64,000 bases of DNA from positions 62,001 to 126,000 of the forward strand of contig CAWEZE010000029.1 in assembly GCA_963813485.1 (NCBI GenBank), read 5' to 3'. Shown one piece after another: positions 40,024-49,262 of this stretch. The notes beneath the pieces were generated by a model. It did not search any database, was not told the origin of the DNA, and worked only from the letters and a program-made list of their open reading frames with translations. This stretch comes from DASQUK01 sp963813485 (GTDB lineage Bacteria; Actinomycetota; Acidimicrobiia; Acidimicrobiales; VFJN01). The translations under genes and the position numbers were made by a program. Position 1 is the first letter of the stretch. Each line of letters begins with the position of its first letter.

Positions 40024-41783
40024 CTACCGGCGGGCCACGGCGGCGGCGGCGTTGACGATGCCCTCGCCGTAGAGGCCGTTGTCGTCGGTCGTGCCCTCGC
40101 AGATGGCGTTGAACTCGGCGGGGCGGCCCTCGTCGGTGTAGATCTCCACACCTCCCGCCGGGCAGGCATGGTCGGTGGCGCTGTCCTCGATGATGCTGCC
40201 GACCGTGTCGGGGTCGAGCGAGTTGCCGCCGCGCCCCCGCTGGCCGTGCTCCTCGATGACCAGGGCCGCCAGCGCCGGCGACGTGCGGCGACGCCATCGA
40301 CGTGCCCTGCAGGTACGTGTAGAAGCCGCAGTTGTTGCCCCGCCGATCGCACGACCGTGACCGAGAAGTCGTCGAGGGGCTGCCGTTCGGTCGTCGGCGA
40401 GTCCCTCGTCGATCGCTACCGGCAGCGGGTAGCGTCGACAGCACGAGGTTGCCCGGCGTCTGGAACTGCGGCGTGCCGACGAAGTCACGGAACCAGCCAC
40501 CCGGCGCCGAGACCTCGGGGATGCCGAGGCCGTAGTTGGAGTAGTCGGACTTGGTGGTCGACGGGCCGACCGACGGACACGCTGATCACGTGCGGGCCCT
40601 CGGTGGGCAGGTCGAGGCAGTCGTTGGTCACGGTGCGCTCGACCTCGGTGTCCGAGCGGGAAGTCGGGGCTGATCGTCGTCGAACCGCGTCGGCAGTCGC
40701 AGTAGTCGGCGTGGCTGTTGCCAGCGCCGCCACCGAGCGTCACGCCATGGTCGTGGGCGTACTCGAGCGGCGGCCGTGACCGTCTGCCTGATGAACGCCT
40801 GCTCGGCCAGCTCCTCGGGCGTGGCCGGCGTCCGGAGATGTAGTCGTCGAGCGAGTCGCAGTTGTAGAGCCACGGGTCGGTGAAGAAGCTCATGTTGACC
40901 ACGTCGAGGCCGGCGTCGCCCGCGTAGGTGAGCGCGGCCACCGTCTCGAAGAGGAAGAAGAAGCCCGAGTCCTGGCCGGCCCGGACGTTGACGAGCGTGG
41001 CATCGGGGGCCACGCCCTCGGTGCCGAGCCGGTTGCGGGCGGCGCCGACGATGCCCGGCAACGTGCGGTGCCGTGGCCGTTCTCGTCGACGTTGGCGGGG
41101 TCGATGCAGGTCGGCACCTCGCACGGCCCGTCGATCGACGGGATGTCCATCGTGAAGTTACGGGACAGACGCGGCGTTGAAGTTGGGAGCGAGGTCGGGG
41201 TGGCTGGCGTCGACGCCCGTGTCGATGATGCCGACGGTGACACCCTTGCCGGTCGCCCGGCGGTGGGCGCCGTCGGTGTGGCACCGATCATCCGCATGTC
41301 CCATTGGCGGTCGGCCAGCGGCTCGGCCCCCCTGGCCGCCTTGCCCGACTTGGGCTGGGCCGCCCCTCGGCGGGCCGCGGCCGCTCCGGTCGGCGCTGGT
41401 CGGCCGCTCCTCGGCGAAGCGATGCGGTTGCCCCGGTCGGGACGTCCCCACCGAGTGGTTGCGGGCGGCGCCCGTCACGGCGGCGGTGGCCTGGGCGTCG
41501 GCGATGAAGTCCTGGATTCGACGACGTGACCGAGCGCGATGCGCAGGTGCTCGTTGACATCGACCACCTGGCCGCCGGCTGCGGCCCGACGGCCGCGGTC
41601 ACAGCGGCGGCATCGCCCTCGATAGGACGACGACGATACTCGCCGCTGCCCTGCGGTTGAGCCGGGCGATCGGTCGCGGTGGATCGGGCGGGTGCGGTCG
41701 GAGTGGCGGCCGCGGCGCAGTGAGGTCGCCACGAGGGCCACAGCGCCCAGCGACGCACCCGCGACGAAGCGGATCCTGCGCAT
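40024..41783 (-). pseudogene. Subtilisin-like S8 peptidase, broken by many indels
   Basis: All three catalytic regions of a secreted subtilase can be found but in different frames: VGIIDTGVDASHPDL (Asp), DENGHGT / HVAGIVGAARNRL (His, split by one extra base) and YLQGTSMASPHVAG (Ser). The expected intervening and C-terminal sequences (LDVVNMSFFTDPW, EYAHDHGVTL, SLDPDTVGSIIEDSA) are clear. A signal peptide MRRIRFVAGASLGAVALVA starts at 41783 with AGGGGG 8 nt before it. Roughly ten or more frame changes are needed in 1.76 kb. Residues are well conserved inside each piece, so either very recent decay or locally poor consensus sequence. Not functional as given. Confidence 0.8.
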
Positions 41784-41921
41784 GCATATCCCCCTGAATC
41801 TTGGTGTCGGCCAGACGTGTACTGGCCGGCGGCCTACACCCTAGGCAAATTGCCCAGACGTTGCCTCGAAGTCTGGACGGTTCGCACGTTGCTCCCCGGG
41901 CTGATAGCGTGACAGGCCTAG
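41784..41921. promoter_or_regulatory. Upstream region of the S8 gene
   Basis: On the minus strand this holds CCAGAC...GTCTGG (a short inverted repeat), TTGCCTAGGGT with a TAGGGT -10-like box, and AGGGGG before the S8 ATG. It also separates the S8 gene from the map stop. Confidence 0.3.
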
Positions 41922-42953
41922 TTACCCGGAATCCGGGGCGTCGACGAAACCACCGAGCGTCCGCGGCGGAGCGGCGGAAGTGCCGCGAGGGGACGGCCTG
42001 CAGTCCGCGGCGATGGTCGTCAGGATCTCCGCGCCGCCGTCGTTGACCAGGAGGGTGTGCTCGAACTGGGCGGTGCGGCGCCGGTCGACCGTGACCGCCG
42101 TCCAGCCGTCGCTCCAGAGCTGGTGCTGCCACGCACCCATGGTGATCATCGGCTCGATGGTGAACGTCATACCCGGCTCGATGATGGTCGTCGCCCGCGG
42201 GTCGTCGTAGTGCGGGATCTGCAGATCGCTGTGGAACTGCTCGCCGATGCCGTGCCCGACGAACGCGCGCACGACCCCGTAGCCGTGTCCCTCGGCGTGC
42301 GCCTGGATGGCGCGGCCGATGTCGCGGATCGGGCGGCCCGGGGAAGCCGCGGCGATGCCCCGGTCCAGGCACTCGCGGGTCACGCGGATCAGGTCGGCCG
42401 ACCCCTCGTCGATGGTGCCGACCGGGAAGGTGGCGTTGGTATCGCCGTGCACGCCGTCGAGGAAGATGGTGACGTCGAGGTTGACGATGTCGCCGTCGAT
42501 CAGCGCGCGGTCGTCGGGGATGCCGTGGCAGATGACCTCGTTGACCGACGTGCAGAGCGACTTGGGGAAGGCGCCGTAGTTGAGCGGGCTGGGGTAGCCA
42601 CCCCGCCTGATGCACTCTTCGTGGCACAGCGCATCGAGCTCGTCGGTGGTGACGCCCGGCGCTACCGCCGCGCCCACGATCTGCAGCACCTCGGCGGCGG
42701 CCCGGCCCGCCCGGCGCATGCGCTCGATCACCTCGGGCGGTCGCACATGCGATTCGGCGCGCCGCACCGCCACTCCGGTCTCGGCGTAGGGCGGACGCGG
42801 GATGTCTGCGGGCACCGGGCGGCGCGGGCCGACGCGCCCGGGACGGATGTGGTCGGTGCTGGCCTTGTGGCAGCGCTTGAACTTGCGGCCGCTGCCGCAC
42901 CAGCAGGGGTCGTTGGCCTTGAGGGCGAGTGCGGTCATCGAGCTGGTCGCCAT
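41922..42953 (-). CDS. map: Type I methionine aminopeptidase with N-terminal SEC-C zinc motif
   Basis: The 343-residue enzyme removes the initiator Met. A SEC-C zinc motif (DPCWCGSGRKFKRCH, about 15-29) leads into the catalytic domain. The metal ligands are in DVTIFLDGVHGD, GHGIGEQFH, EPMITMG and FEHTLLV, matching MetAP type Ic of actinobacteria. The C-terminus after EILT carries about 30 extra residues (IAADCRPSPRG...) not needed for the fold, possibly from loss of the original stop. A TAGCCT box 9 nt upstream of the ATG (42963-42968) gives a leaderless start. Confidence 0.92.
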   Translation of the reverse strand: MATSSMTALALKANDPCWCGSGRKFKRCHKASTDHIRPGRVGPRRPVPADIPRPPYAETGVAVRRAESHVRPPEVIERMRRAGRAAAEVLQIVGAAVAPGVTTDELDALCHEECIRRGGYPSPLNYGAFPKSLCTSVNEVICHGIPDDRALIDGDIVNLDVTIFLDGVHGDTNATFPVGTIDEGSADLIRVTRECLDRGIAAASPGRPIRDIGRAIQAHAEGHGYGVVRAFVGHGIGEQFHSDLQIPHYDDPRATTIIEPGMTFTIEPMITMGAWQHQLWSDGWTAVTVDRRRTAQFEHTLLVNDGGAEILTTIAADCRPSPRGTSAAPPRTLGGFVDAPDSG

Positions 42954-42962
42954 GACCCGTCC

Positions 42963-42968
42963 AGGCTA
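42963..42968 (-). promoter_or_regulatory. -10 box, leaderless map promoter
   Basis: On the minus strand TAGCCT ends 9 nt before the ATG at 42953. Confidence 0.4.
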
Positions 42969-43147
42969 CAGACCGCGACGGGGCAGCGCTGTCGGCTTCC
43001 CGTGCACCGGGCCGGATCGCGTCGCGTACGACCTGCTCGGCCAGCTCGATCCGGGCGCGGCCGCCCCGACCGAGGAGCCAGAGATGGATACTGCCGCCGC
43101 ATGAACTCGGGCGGGACCACCCCGCACGGCGGGCGGCGCGGAATGAT

Positions 43148-43175
43148 GGGGTCCGGCAACCCACGCCCGGACCCC
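43148..43175. promoter_or_regulatory. Hairpin in the leader of the menC-like gene
   Basis: GGGGTCCGG (43148-43156) pairs perfectly with CCGGACCCC (43167-43175), about 30 nt before the start codon. It lies in the 251-bp divergent gap between map and the menC-like gene, which has no other clear content. It may affect translation. Confidence 0.35.
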
Positions 43176-43204
43176 GTCGGGCGGGACACCGCGAGGAGGT
43201 GACG

Positions 43205-44314
43205 ATGCAGGTCGTGCTCGAGGGCGTCGAGCTGCGCGTCGTGCAGATGCCCCTCGCCGAGCCCTTCGTCACCGCCCACGGCACCCGTCGTAACCGCGAG
43301 CTCGTGGTCGTGCGGGCCGTGGCCGCCGAGGGACCTGCGGGGTGGGGCGAGTGCGTGGCCGAGCCGGAGCCGACCTACTGGCCGGAGTACTCCGCCAGCG
43401 CGCTGCACGTGCTGGAGCACCACCTGGTCCCCCGCCTGCTCGAGGGCCGGTCGCTGCGTGAGGTCCGGGGCCACCACATGGCCAAGGCCGCCCTCGAGTG
43501 CGCGGCCCTCGACGCCGGTCTGCGGGCCGAGGGGCGGTCGGTGGCGGCCTTCCTCGGCGCCACCCGCCCGGTCGTGCCCACCGGCATCGCCATCGGCATC
43601 GCCCGGACCGTCGACGGCCTGATCGAGGCCGTCGTCCGCTGGCGCGACCAGGGCCACCGCGCGTTCAAGATCAAGGTCCGCCCCGGCTGGGACGTCGAGC
43701 CGGTGGGCGCCGTGCGCGACGACGTCGGTGACGAGGTCGCCCTCCTGGTGGACGCCAATGGCAGCTTCCGCAGCGACAACCCCGACGACATGGCGATCCT
43801 CGGACGGCTGGCGGCGCCCGACCTGGGGCTGGTCGCCATCGAGCAGCCGTTCGCGCCCGACGACCTCGTGGGGCACGCCCGCCTGGCCCGCCAGATCGAC
43901 GTGCCTGTGTGCCTCGACGAGTCGATCGGCTCGCTGGCCGACCTCGACACGGCGCTGGCGCTCGGGGCGTGCGGCGCGGTGAGCCTGAAGGCCGGGCGCG
44001 TCGGCGGGCTCGTCGAGTCCCGCCGGGTGCACCAGCGCTGCCGCGACGCCGGCGTGTCGCTGCGCTGCGGCGGCATGCTCGAGACCGGCATCGGCCGTGC
44101 CGTCAACCTGGCCATCGCCGCGCTGCCCGGGTGCAACCTGCCGCCCGACCTGGGTCCGTCGTCTCGCTACTTCGCGACCGACCTCACGCCCCCGTTCGAC
44201 TCGCGGGGTGGCACGATGATCGTGCCCAGCGGGCCCGGCCTCGGCGTCGAGCCGCTGGCGGAGGTGCTCGAGGACATGACGGTGAGCAAGCGCATGCTGC
44301 GGGCCGCGACATGA
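43205..44314 (+). CDS. o-Succinylbenzoate synthase / N-acylamino acid racemase-like enolase-superfamily enzyme
   Basis: The 369-residue enzyme has the MLE-subgroup catalytic set: KxK in FKIKVRPGW (about 157-159), metal ligands Asp in LLVDANGSF, Glu in AIEQPF and Asp in CLDESIG, and the second Lys in SLKAGRVGG. MenC makes o-succinylbenzoate for menaquinone, but close relatives racemise N-acyl amino acids. No men genes are nearby and it is coupled to an amino-acid dehydratase, so the racemase role is at least as likely. The ATG at 43205 is chosen for GAGGAGGT upstream. Confidence 0.8.
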   Translation: MQVVLEGVELRVVQMPLAEPFVTAHGTRRNRELVVVRAVAAEGPAGWGECVAEPEPTYWPEYSASALHVLEHHLVPRLLEGRSLREVRGHHMAKAALECAALDAGLRAEGRSVAAFLGATRPVVPTGIAIGIARTVDGLIEAVVRWRDQGHRAFKIKVRPGWDVEPVGAVRDDVGDEVALLVDANGSFRSDNPDDMAILGRLAAPDLGLVAIEQPFAPDDLVGHARLARQIDVPVCLDESIGSLADLDTALALGACGAVSLKAGRVGGLVESRRVHQRCRDAGVSLRCGGMLETGIGRAVNLAIAALPGCNLPPDLGPSSRYFATDLTPPFDSRGGTMIVPSGPGLGVEPLAEVLEDMTVSKRMLRAAT

Positions 44315-45591
44315 CGGCCGGGGAACCCGCGGAGCCCGGGTCCGTGGCCGCCCACGGGTTGCCGGTGACCGCCGACGACGTCGTGGCCGCCGCCGAGCGC
44401 CTCGCCGGGTCGATCGAACGCACCCCCAGCGCCCATTCCCGGACGCTGTCTCATGTGCTGGGGTGCCACGTGGTGGTGAAGTTCGAGAACCTGCAGTTCG
44501 TCGCGTCGTTCAAGGAACGTGGCGCGCTGAACAAGCTGCTCCAGCTCGACGACGGCGAGCGGGCCAAAGGCGTCGTCGCCATGTCGGCCGGCAACCACGC
44601 CCAGGCCGTCGCCTACCACGCCAGTCGGCTCGGAATCGACGCCACCATCGTCATGCCCACGAACACGCCGTTCGTGAAGGTGCAACGCACCCGCGAGCTG
44701 GGGGCGACCGTCGTGCTCCGGGGCGACGGCCTGGCCGAGGCCGAAGCCGAGGCCCTGCGCCTGGCCGGCGACGAGGGCCGGACCTACGTGCATCCCTTCG
44801 ACGACCCCGCGGTGATCGCCGGGCAGGGGACCTGCGCGCTGGAGATGCTGGCCGACGACCCCGACCTCGACGCCTTGGTGGTGCCCGTCGGCGGCGGAGG
44901 CCTGTTCGCGGGCATGGCGGTGGCGGCCCGGAGCCTGTCGCCGTCGATCGAGCTCGTCGGCGTCCAGACCGAGCGCTATCCATCCATGGCCGCCCGCGTC
45001 AGACAGGCGGATTGGCCGTGCGGTGGACCGACCATCGCCGAGGGCATCGCCGTCCCCCGAGCCGGCGACCTGACCGGCCGGATCATCGCCGCCCTGGCCG
45101 ACGACGTGATCACGGTGAGCGAGGAGAGCATCGAGCAGGGCATGAACCTGCTGCTGGAGATCGAGAAGGTGGTGGCCGAGGGGGCCGGCGCCGCCGGTGT
45201 CGCCGCCCTGGTGGAGCAGCGGGAGCGCTTCGCCGGCAAGAAGGTAGGTGTGGTGATCACCGGTGGCAACGTCGACCCGCGGCTGCTGGCGTCGGTCATC
45301 ATGCGGGGACTGATCCGCAGCGGCCGGCTGACCCGCCTGCACGTCGAGGTGCCCGACGTCCCCGGCAGCATGGGTGACGTGGCCACGATCCTCGGGCGGG
45401 CCGGGGCCAACATCGTCGAGATCCTGCACCAGCGCATGTTCGTGGACATGTCCGCCAAGTCGGCCGAGATCGAGGTAACGATCGAGACCCTCGACAAGCA
45501 CCACGTCCACCGCGTGGTCGCCGCCCTCGAGGACGCCGGCTACACGGCCTCGCTCGGCCGCTTCACCCACCGCGAGGTCCCGCCGGCCTGA
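44311..45591 (+). CDS. Threonine ammonia-lyase (dehydratase) with C-terminal ACT domain
   Basis: The 426-residue PLP enzyme deaminates threonine to 2-oxobutanoate. The Schiff-base Lys is in SFKERGALNK, SAGNHAQ binds the substrate, and VPVGGGGLFAG is the phosphate-binding loop. A C-terminal ACT domain (about 330-405, LHVEVPDVPGSMGDVATILG) fits the shorter catabolic/anabolic-type TdcB/IlvA group. The ATG overlaps the upstream stop (ATGA). The coupling suggests both act in amino-acid metabolism, or it may deaminate serine. Confidence 0.86.
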   Translation: MTAGEPAEPGSVAAHGLPVTADDVVAAAERLAGSIERTPSAHSRTLSHVLGCHVVVKFENLQFVASFKERGALNKLLQLDDGERAKGVVAMSAGNHAQAVAYHASRLGIDATIVMPTNTPFVKVQRTRELGATVVLRGDGLAEAEAEALRLAGDEGRTYVHPFDDPAVIAGQGTCALEMLADDPDLDALVVPVGGGGLFAGMAVAARSLSPSIELVGVQTERYPSMAARVRQADWPCGGPTIAEGIAVPRAGDLTGRIIAALADDVITVSEESIEQGMNLLLEIEKVVAEGAGAAGVAALVEQRERFAGKKVGVVITGGNVDPRLLASVIMRGLIRSGRLTRLHVEVPDVPGSMGDVATILGRAGANIVEILHQRMFVDMSAKSAEIEVTIETLDKHHVHRVVAALEDAGYTASLGRFTHREVPPA

Positions 45592-45710
45592 CGAGCCGAG
45601 CCACCGCTGCCGCCCCACGGGCAGGGGCGAGCGCCGGCAGCTTCCGGCGCCGCACCTCGACGTCGGACTCCCGAGATTCGGCGGGAGCCCGCGGGGGTAC
45701 GCGTGTGGGC

Positions 45711-46133
45711 ATGGATCCCGACCAGAGCGGCGAGGACTTCGACGACGAGTTGCTTGGCGACGAGTTCCCGCCCGACGAGCCGCTGGCGGTCGACGACGAA
45801 GGCGTAACCGGCGTGGAACAGCTGGGCGGGGAGTCGTTCGCCGAGCGAGACGAGCGCACGGAGCCGGACGTTTGGGAGCAGCCGGTCGGAGCCGAAGGGG
45901 CGGACACCGGGGTGGAGCTGGTGGGCGACGATGCCGGCGTGCCGGATGTCGAAAAGGACCTGGTCGGCGAGCGGGCCGGGACCGAACAGGACGACGAGCA
46001 GGGCCCCCTTGCCCCGGACGACGAGTTCAGCGGCGACGAAACCACCCGGGACGTCGCCACCGAGCGGGTGGCGCCGCCGGCCGAGGACGCCGCCGTCCAC
46101 CTCGACGACGAGGCCCCCGGCGCCACGCCCTGA
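45711..46133 (+). CDS. Acidic low-complexity protein, DUF5709-like
   Basis: The 140-residue, very acidic protein opens with DPDQSGEDFDDELLGDE. The PDEPLAVDDEGVTGVEQLGGESFAER, EEPDVW-like TEPDVWEQPVG pattern resembles actinobacterial DUF5709 proteins, and it ends PAEDAAVHLDDEAPG. Likely disordered and cytoplasmic. A GTG at 45705 is an alternative start. Function unknown. Confidence 0.6.
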   Translation: MDPDQSGEDFDDELLGDEFPPDEPLAVDDEGVTGVEQLGGESFAERDERTEPDVWEQPVGAEGADTGVELVGDDAGVPDVEKDLVGERAGTEQDDEQGPLAPDDEFSGDETTRDVATERVAPPAEDAAVHLDDEAPGATP

Positions 46134-46167
46134 CCCCGCGGCACCGGCCGATCGGCCAAGCTAGGAC

Positions 46168-47595
46168 GTGCTCGACGTCGCCGTCGTTGGATCGGGTCCC
46201 AACGGGCTGACCGCCGCCGTGACGCTGGCGCAGGCCGGGCTGCGGGTCCGTGTGTTCGAGGCCGCCGACAAGCCGGGCGGCGGCACCCGCACCGAGGAGC
46301 TCACCCTGCCGGGGTTCCGCCACGACGTCTGCTCGGCCGTGCACCCCTTCGGCGTGGGGTCCCCGGCACTCGCGGCGCTGCCGCTGGCCGACCACGGGCT
46401 CGAGTGGCTGCACCCCGACCTCGCGCTCGCCCACCCGCTCCTCGACGGGTCGGCCGCAGTGCTGGCCCGTTCGGTCGACGAGACCGTGGCGTCGCTCGGC
46501 CGCGACGCCCGGGCATGGCGGAGGCTCGTCGGGCCCTTCCTCGGGCGCTGGTCGGCGCTGGCGGCCGACATCCTCGGCCCGATCACCATGGGCCTTCCCC
46601 ACCACCCGGTGCTGCTGGCGCGGTTCGGTCTGCGGGCGGTCTGGCCGGTCCAGCTGGCGGCCAGGGCCTTCCGGGAGGAGCGCACCCGCATGCTGCTCGC
46701 GGGCATCGCCGGCCACGCCATCGTCCCGCCGACCTCGCCTCTCACGACCTCCGTGGGGCTGATGCTGGCACTCGCGGCCCATGAGGTGGGATGGCCGGTG
46801 GCGCGTGGAGGGTCGCAGGCGATCGCCGACTCGCTCATCTCGTATCTCGAGTCCCTGGGCGGCGAGGTCGAGACCGGCACGCTCGTGACCGCACTCGACC
46901 AGCTGCCCACCGCCCGCGCCTACCTGTTCGATGTGATGCCCCGCGACCTGGCCGCGATCGCCGGCGACCGGCTGCCGGGCCGGTACCGGGCCAAGCTCGG
47001 CCGTTACCGGCACGGGCCGGCGGTGTTCAAGGTGGACTACGCGCTCGCCGACGCCGTCCCCTGGAAGGCCGAGGAGTGCCGCCGGGCGGCGACGGTCCAC
47101 CTCGGCGCGTCGCTCGACGAGATCGGTGACGCCTTGGCCGCAGTCGCCTCCGGCCGGCCGCCGGATCCCCCGTTCCTCATCGTCGCCCAGCCGACGATCG
47201 TCGACCCGACACGCGCCCCCCACGGCCGGCACGCCCTGTGGGCGTACGGCCACGTGCCCCGCGGCTGGCGCGGCGACCTGACCGGCGCCATCGACGACCA
47301 GATCGAGCGGTTCGCCCCCGGCTTCCGGGATCTGGTGCTGGCCCGGTCGGCCTGGGGCCCGCCGCAGCTGCAGGCCCACAACCGCAGCATGATCGACGGT
47401 GACATCGCCGGCGGCGTCTTCCAGGGCCGCCAGGTGTTGTTCCGCCCGGTCGTCGCCCGGGTCCCGTACGCCACGCCCGATCCGGCCATCTTCCTGTGCT
47501 CGGCGGCCACGCCGCCGGGACCCGGCGTCCACGGCATGGGCGGGTACCTCGCCGCCAAGGTGGCGCTGCGGCGGGTGTTCGGTTTGACCGCCTGA
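46168..47595 (+). CDS. Phytoene-desaturase-like FAD-dependent oxidoreductase
   Basis: The 475-residue protein has the dinucleotide motif VAVVGSGPNGLTAAVTLAQAG and GGGTRTEELTLPGFRHDVCS, typical of the carotenoid/retinoid desaturase and amine-oxidase group. The C-terminal FAD motif HGMGGYLAAKVALR completes it. Such proteins act as desaturases, isomerases or CrtI-like oxidases; the substrate is unclear since no carotenoid genes are adjacent. GTG start. Confidence 0.8.
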   Translation: MLDVAVVGSGPNGLTAAVTLAQAGLRVRVFEAADKPGGGTRTEELTLPGFRHDVCSAVHPFGVGSPALAALPLADHGLEWLHPDLALAHPLLDGSAAVLARSVDETVASLGRDARAWRRLVGPFLGRWSALAADILGPITMGLPHHPVLLARFGLRAVWPVQLAARAFREERTRMLLAGIAGHAIVPPTSPLTTSVGLMLALAAHEVGWPVARGGSQAIADSLISYLESLGGEVETGTLVTALDQLPTARAYLFDVMPRDLAAIAGDRLPGRYRAKLGRYRHGPAVFKVDYALADAVPWKAEECRRAATVHLGASLDEIGDALAAVASGRPPDPPFLIVAQPTIVDPTRAPHGRHALWAYGHVPRGWRGDLTGAIDDQIERFAPGFRDLVLARSAWGPPQLQAHNRSMIDGDIAGGVFQGRQVLFRPVVARVPYATPDPAIFLCSAATPPGPGVHGMGGYLAAKVALRRVFGLTA

Positions 47596-47647
47596 CCGTC
47601 CGTCCGGCGCGAAGCTGGTGGTCACGCGCCCTGGGGGGAGCGACCGC

Positions 47648-49102
47648 ATGGACTGGCTCGCGGCACCCGACTACTACCTGGCCCGCCTGGTGATCCAGCG
47701 GGGGCTCGGCGTCATCTACCTGCTTGCGTTCGCCGTCGCCATCAACCAGTTCCGCCCACTGCTGGGCGAACGGGGGCTACTGCCCGTCCCGCGCTACGTC
47801 CGGTTGGCTGGTTGGTCCCGGGCACCCAGCCTCTTCACGCTCCATTACAGCGACCGTCTCCTCGGGGTGGTGGCATGGACGGGCGCTGGACTCGCCGCGC
47901 TGGCTGTGCTCGGCCTGCCGGAGCAGGGCCCGATCGGTGTCTCGATGCTCGTCTGGTTCGTGCTGTGGGTGCTGTACCTGTCGATCGTCAACGTCGGCCA
48001 GACGTTCTACGGCTTCGGCTGGGAGTCGCTCCTGCTCGAGGCCGGATTCCTGGCGATCTTCCTGGGACCCACCGACGTCGCCCCGCCGCTGCCGGTGATC
48101 ATCCTCCTCCGCTGGCTGCTGTTCCGCGTCGAGTTCGGGGCAGGCCTCATCAAGCTGCGCGGCGACCGGTGCTGGCGGCGCCTGACCTGCCTCGAGTACC
48201 ACCACGAGACCCAGCCGATGCCGAACCCGCTCAGCTGGTGGTTCCACCGCCTGCCCGCGCCCCTGCACCGGGTGGAGGTGGCCACCAACCACGTCACCCA
48301 ACTGGTGGTGCCTTTCCTGCTGTTCACGCCCCAGCCCTACGCCTCCGTGGCCGGCGTGGTCATGATCATCACCCAGGGCTGGCTGGTGCTGAGCGGCAAC
48401 TTCTCGTGGCTGAACGTGGTGACGATGACTCTCGCATTCAGCGCCCTCGACAACCGGATCCTCGAGACGGTGCTGCCGGCCTCGCCCCCGGCGCTGCTGC
48501 CCGACCCGCCCGCCTGGTTCGGCGCGCTGGCCCTGGCACTCGCCGCGATCTTCGTGGTCCTCAGCTGGTGGCCTGTGCGCAACATGCTCTCGTCGCACCA
48601 GGCCATGAACCTCAGCTTCAACCGCCTGCATCTCGTCAACACCTACGGGGCCTTCGGGACCATCAGCCGGGAGCGACACGAGGTCGTGATCGAGGGCACC
48701 GACGACGCGGCCATCACGCCGACCACCGAATGGCGGCCCTACGAGTTCAAGGGGAAACCGGGCGACCCCCGCCGCCGGCCACCGCAGGTCGCGCCCTACC
48801 ACCTGCGGCTGGACTGGCTGATGTGGTTCGCGGCGCTGTCGCCGGGCTACGCCGAGCCCTGGCTCCCCCGGCTGGCGGCGAAGCTGCTGGAGGGCGACCA
48901 GGCCACGCTCCGCCTGCTCCGCCGACGGGGCAACCCGTTCCCCGACCACCCCCCGGCCTTCGTGCGCGCCCGGCTGTTCCGCTACCGCTACACGACGCGG
49001 GCCGAGCGCCGGGCGGACGGGGCGTGGTGGATCCGTACCGAGGTGGGCATCTACCTGCCGCCCGTGCACCGGGCGCCGGAGACCACTGCGATCCGGCCGT
49101 GA
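47648..49102 (+). CDS. Lipase maturation factor (LMF) family membrane protein
   Basis: The 484-residue multi-pass protein has an N-terminal membrane block with WLAAPDYYLARLVIQRGLG and a large soluble part. FGWESLLLEAGFLAIFLGP, GLIKLRGDRCW, LTCLEYHHETQPMPNP and YHLRLDWLMWFAAL are hallmarks of the LMF1/LMF2 family. In animals LMF1 helps fold lipases in the ER. Bacterial relatives are common in actinobacteria but uncharacterised. The start is fixed by GGGGGGAG just before the ATG. Confidence 0.85.
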   Translation: MDWLAAPDYYLARLVIQRGLGVIYLLAFAVAINQFRPLLGERGLLPVPRYVRLAGWSRAPSLFTLHYSDRLLGVVAWTGAGLAALAVLGLPEQGPIGVSMLVWFVLWVLYLSIVNVGQTFYGFGWESLLLEAGFLAIFLGPTDVAPPLPVIILLRWLLFRVEFGAGLIKLRGDRCWRRLTCLEYHHETQPMPNPLSWWFHRLPAPLHRVEVATNHVTQLVVPFLLFTPQPYASVAGVVMIITQGWLVLSGNFSWLNVVTMTLAFSALDNRILETVLPASPPALLPDPPAWFGALALALAAIFVVLSWWPVRNMLSSHQAMNLSFNRLHLVNTYGAFGTISRERHEVVIEGTDDAAITPTTEWRPYEFKGKPGDPRRRPPQVAPYHLRLDWLMWFAALSPGYAEPWLPRLAAKLLEGDQATLRLLRRRGNPFPDHPPAFVRARLFRYRYTTRAERRADGAWWIRTEVGIYLPPVHRAPETTAIRP

Positions 49103-49192
49103 GCCACCTCGGCGCGCCACCGACCACCCGTGTCGTCGCCCATCGACGAGGCGGAATAAGGTGCGCCCGACGGCCCGAGGCCGACCGCACAG

Positions 49193-49233
49193 GAGGCGGG
49201 GCCGAGCGGGCCCGCTGTGCAGCAGCAACGCCG
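49193..49233 (+). promoter_or_regulatory. Structured leader hairpin before rsbR
   Basis: GCACAG and CTGTGC pair around CGGGGCCGAGCGGGCCCG, whose GCCGAGCGGGCCC part resembles the family A flank. It lies 30-70 nt before the rsbR start (49263), with TAAGGT as a possible -10 box (near 49157). The structure is suggestive only. Confidence 0.35.
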
Positions 49234-49262
49234 CAAGGCACGTAGGTGACGGGGAGGAAGTC

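Noticed and set aside
42954..43204. Partial gene (DRVAYDLLGQLDPGAAAPTEE) in the map/menC gap
   Set aside because: Both strands are open as expected at this GC content; no domain, start or neighbour support.
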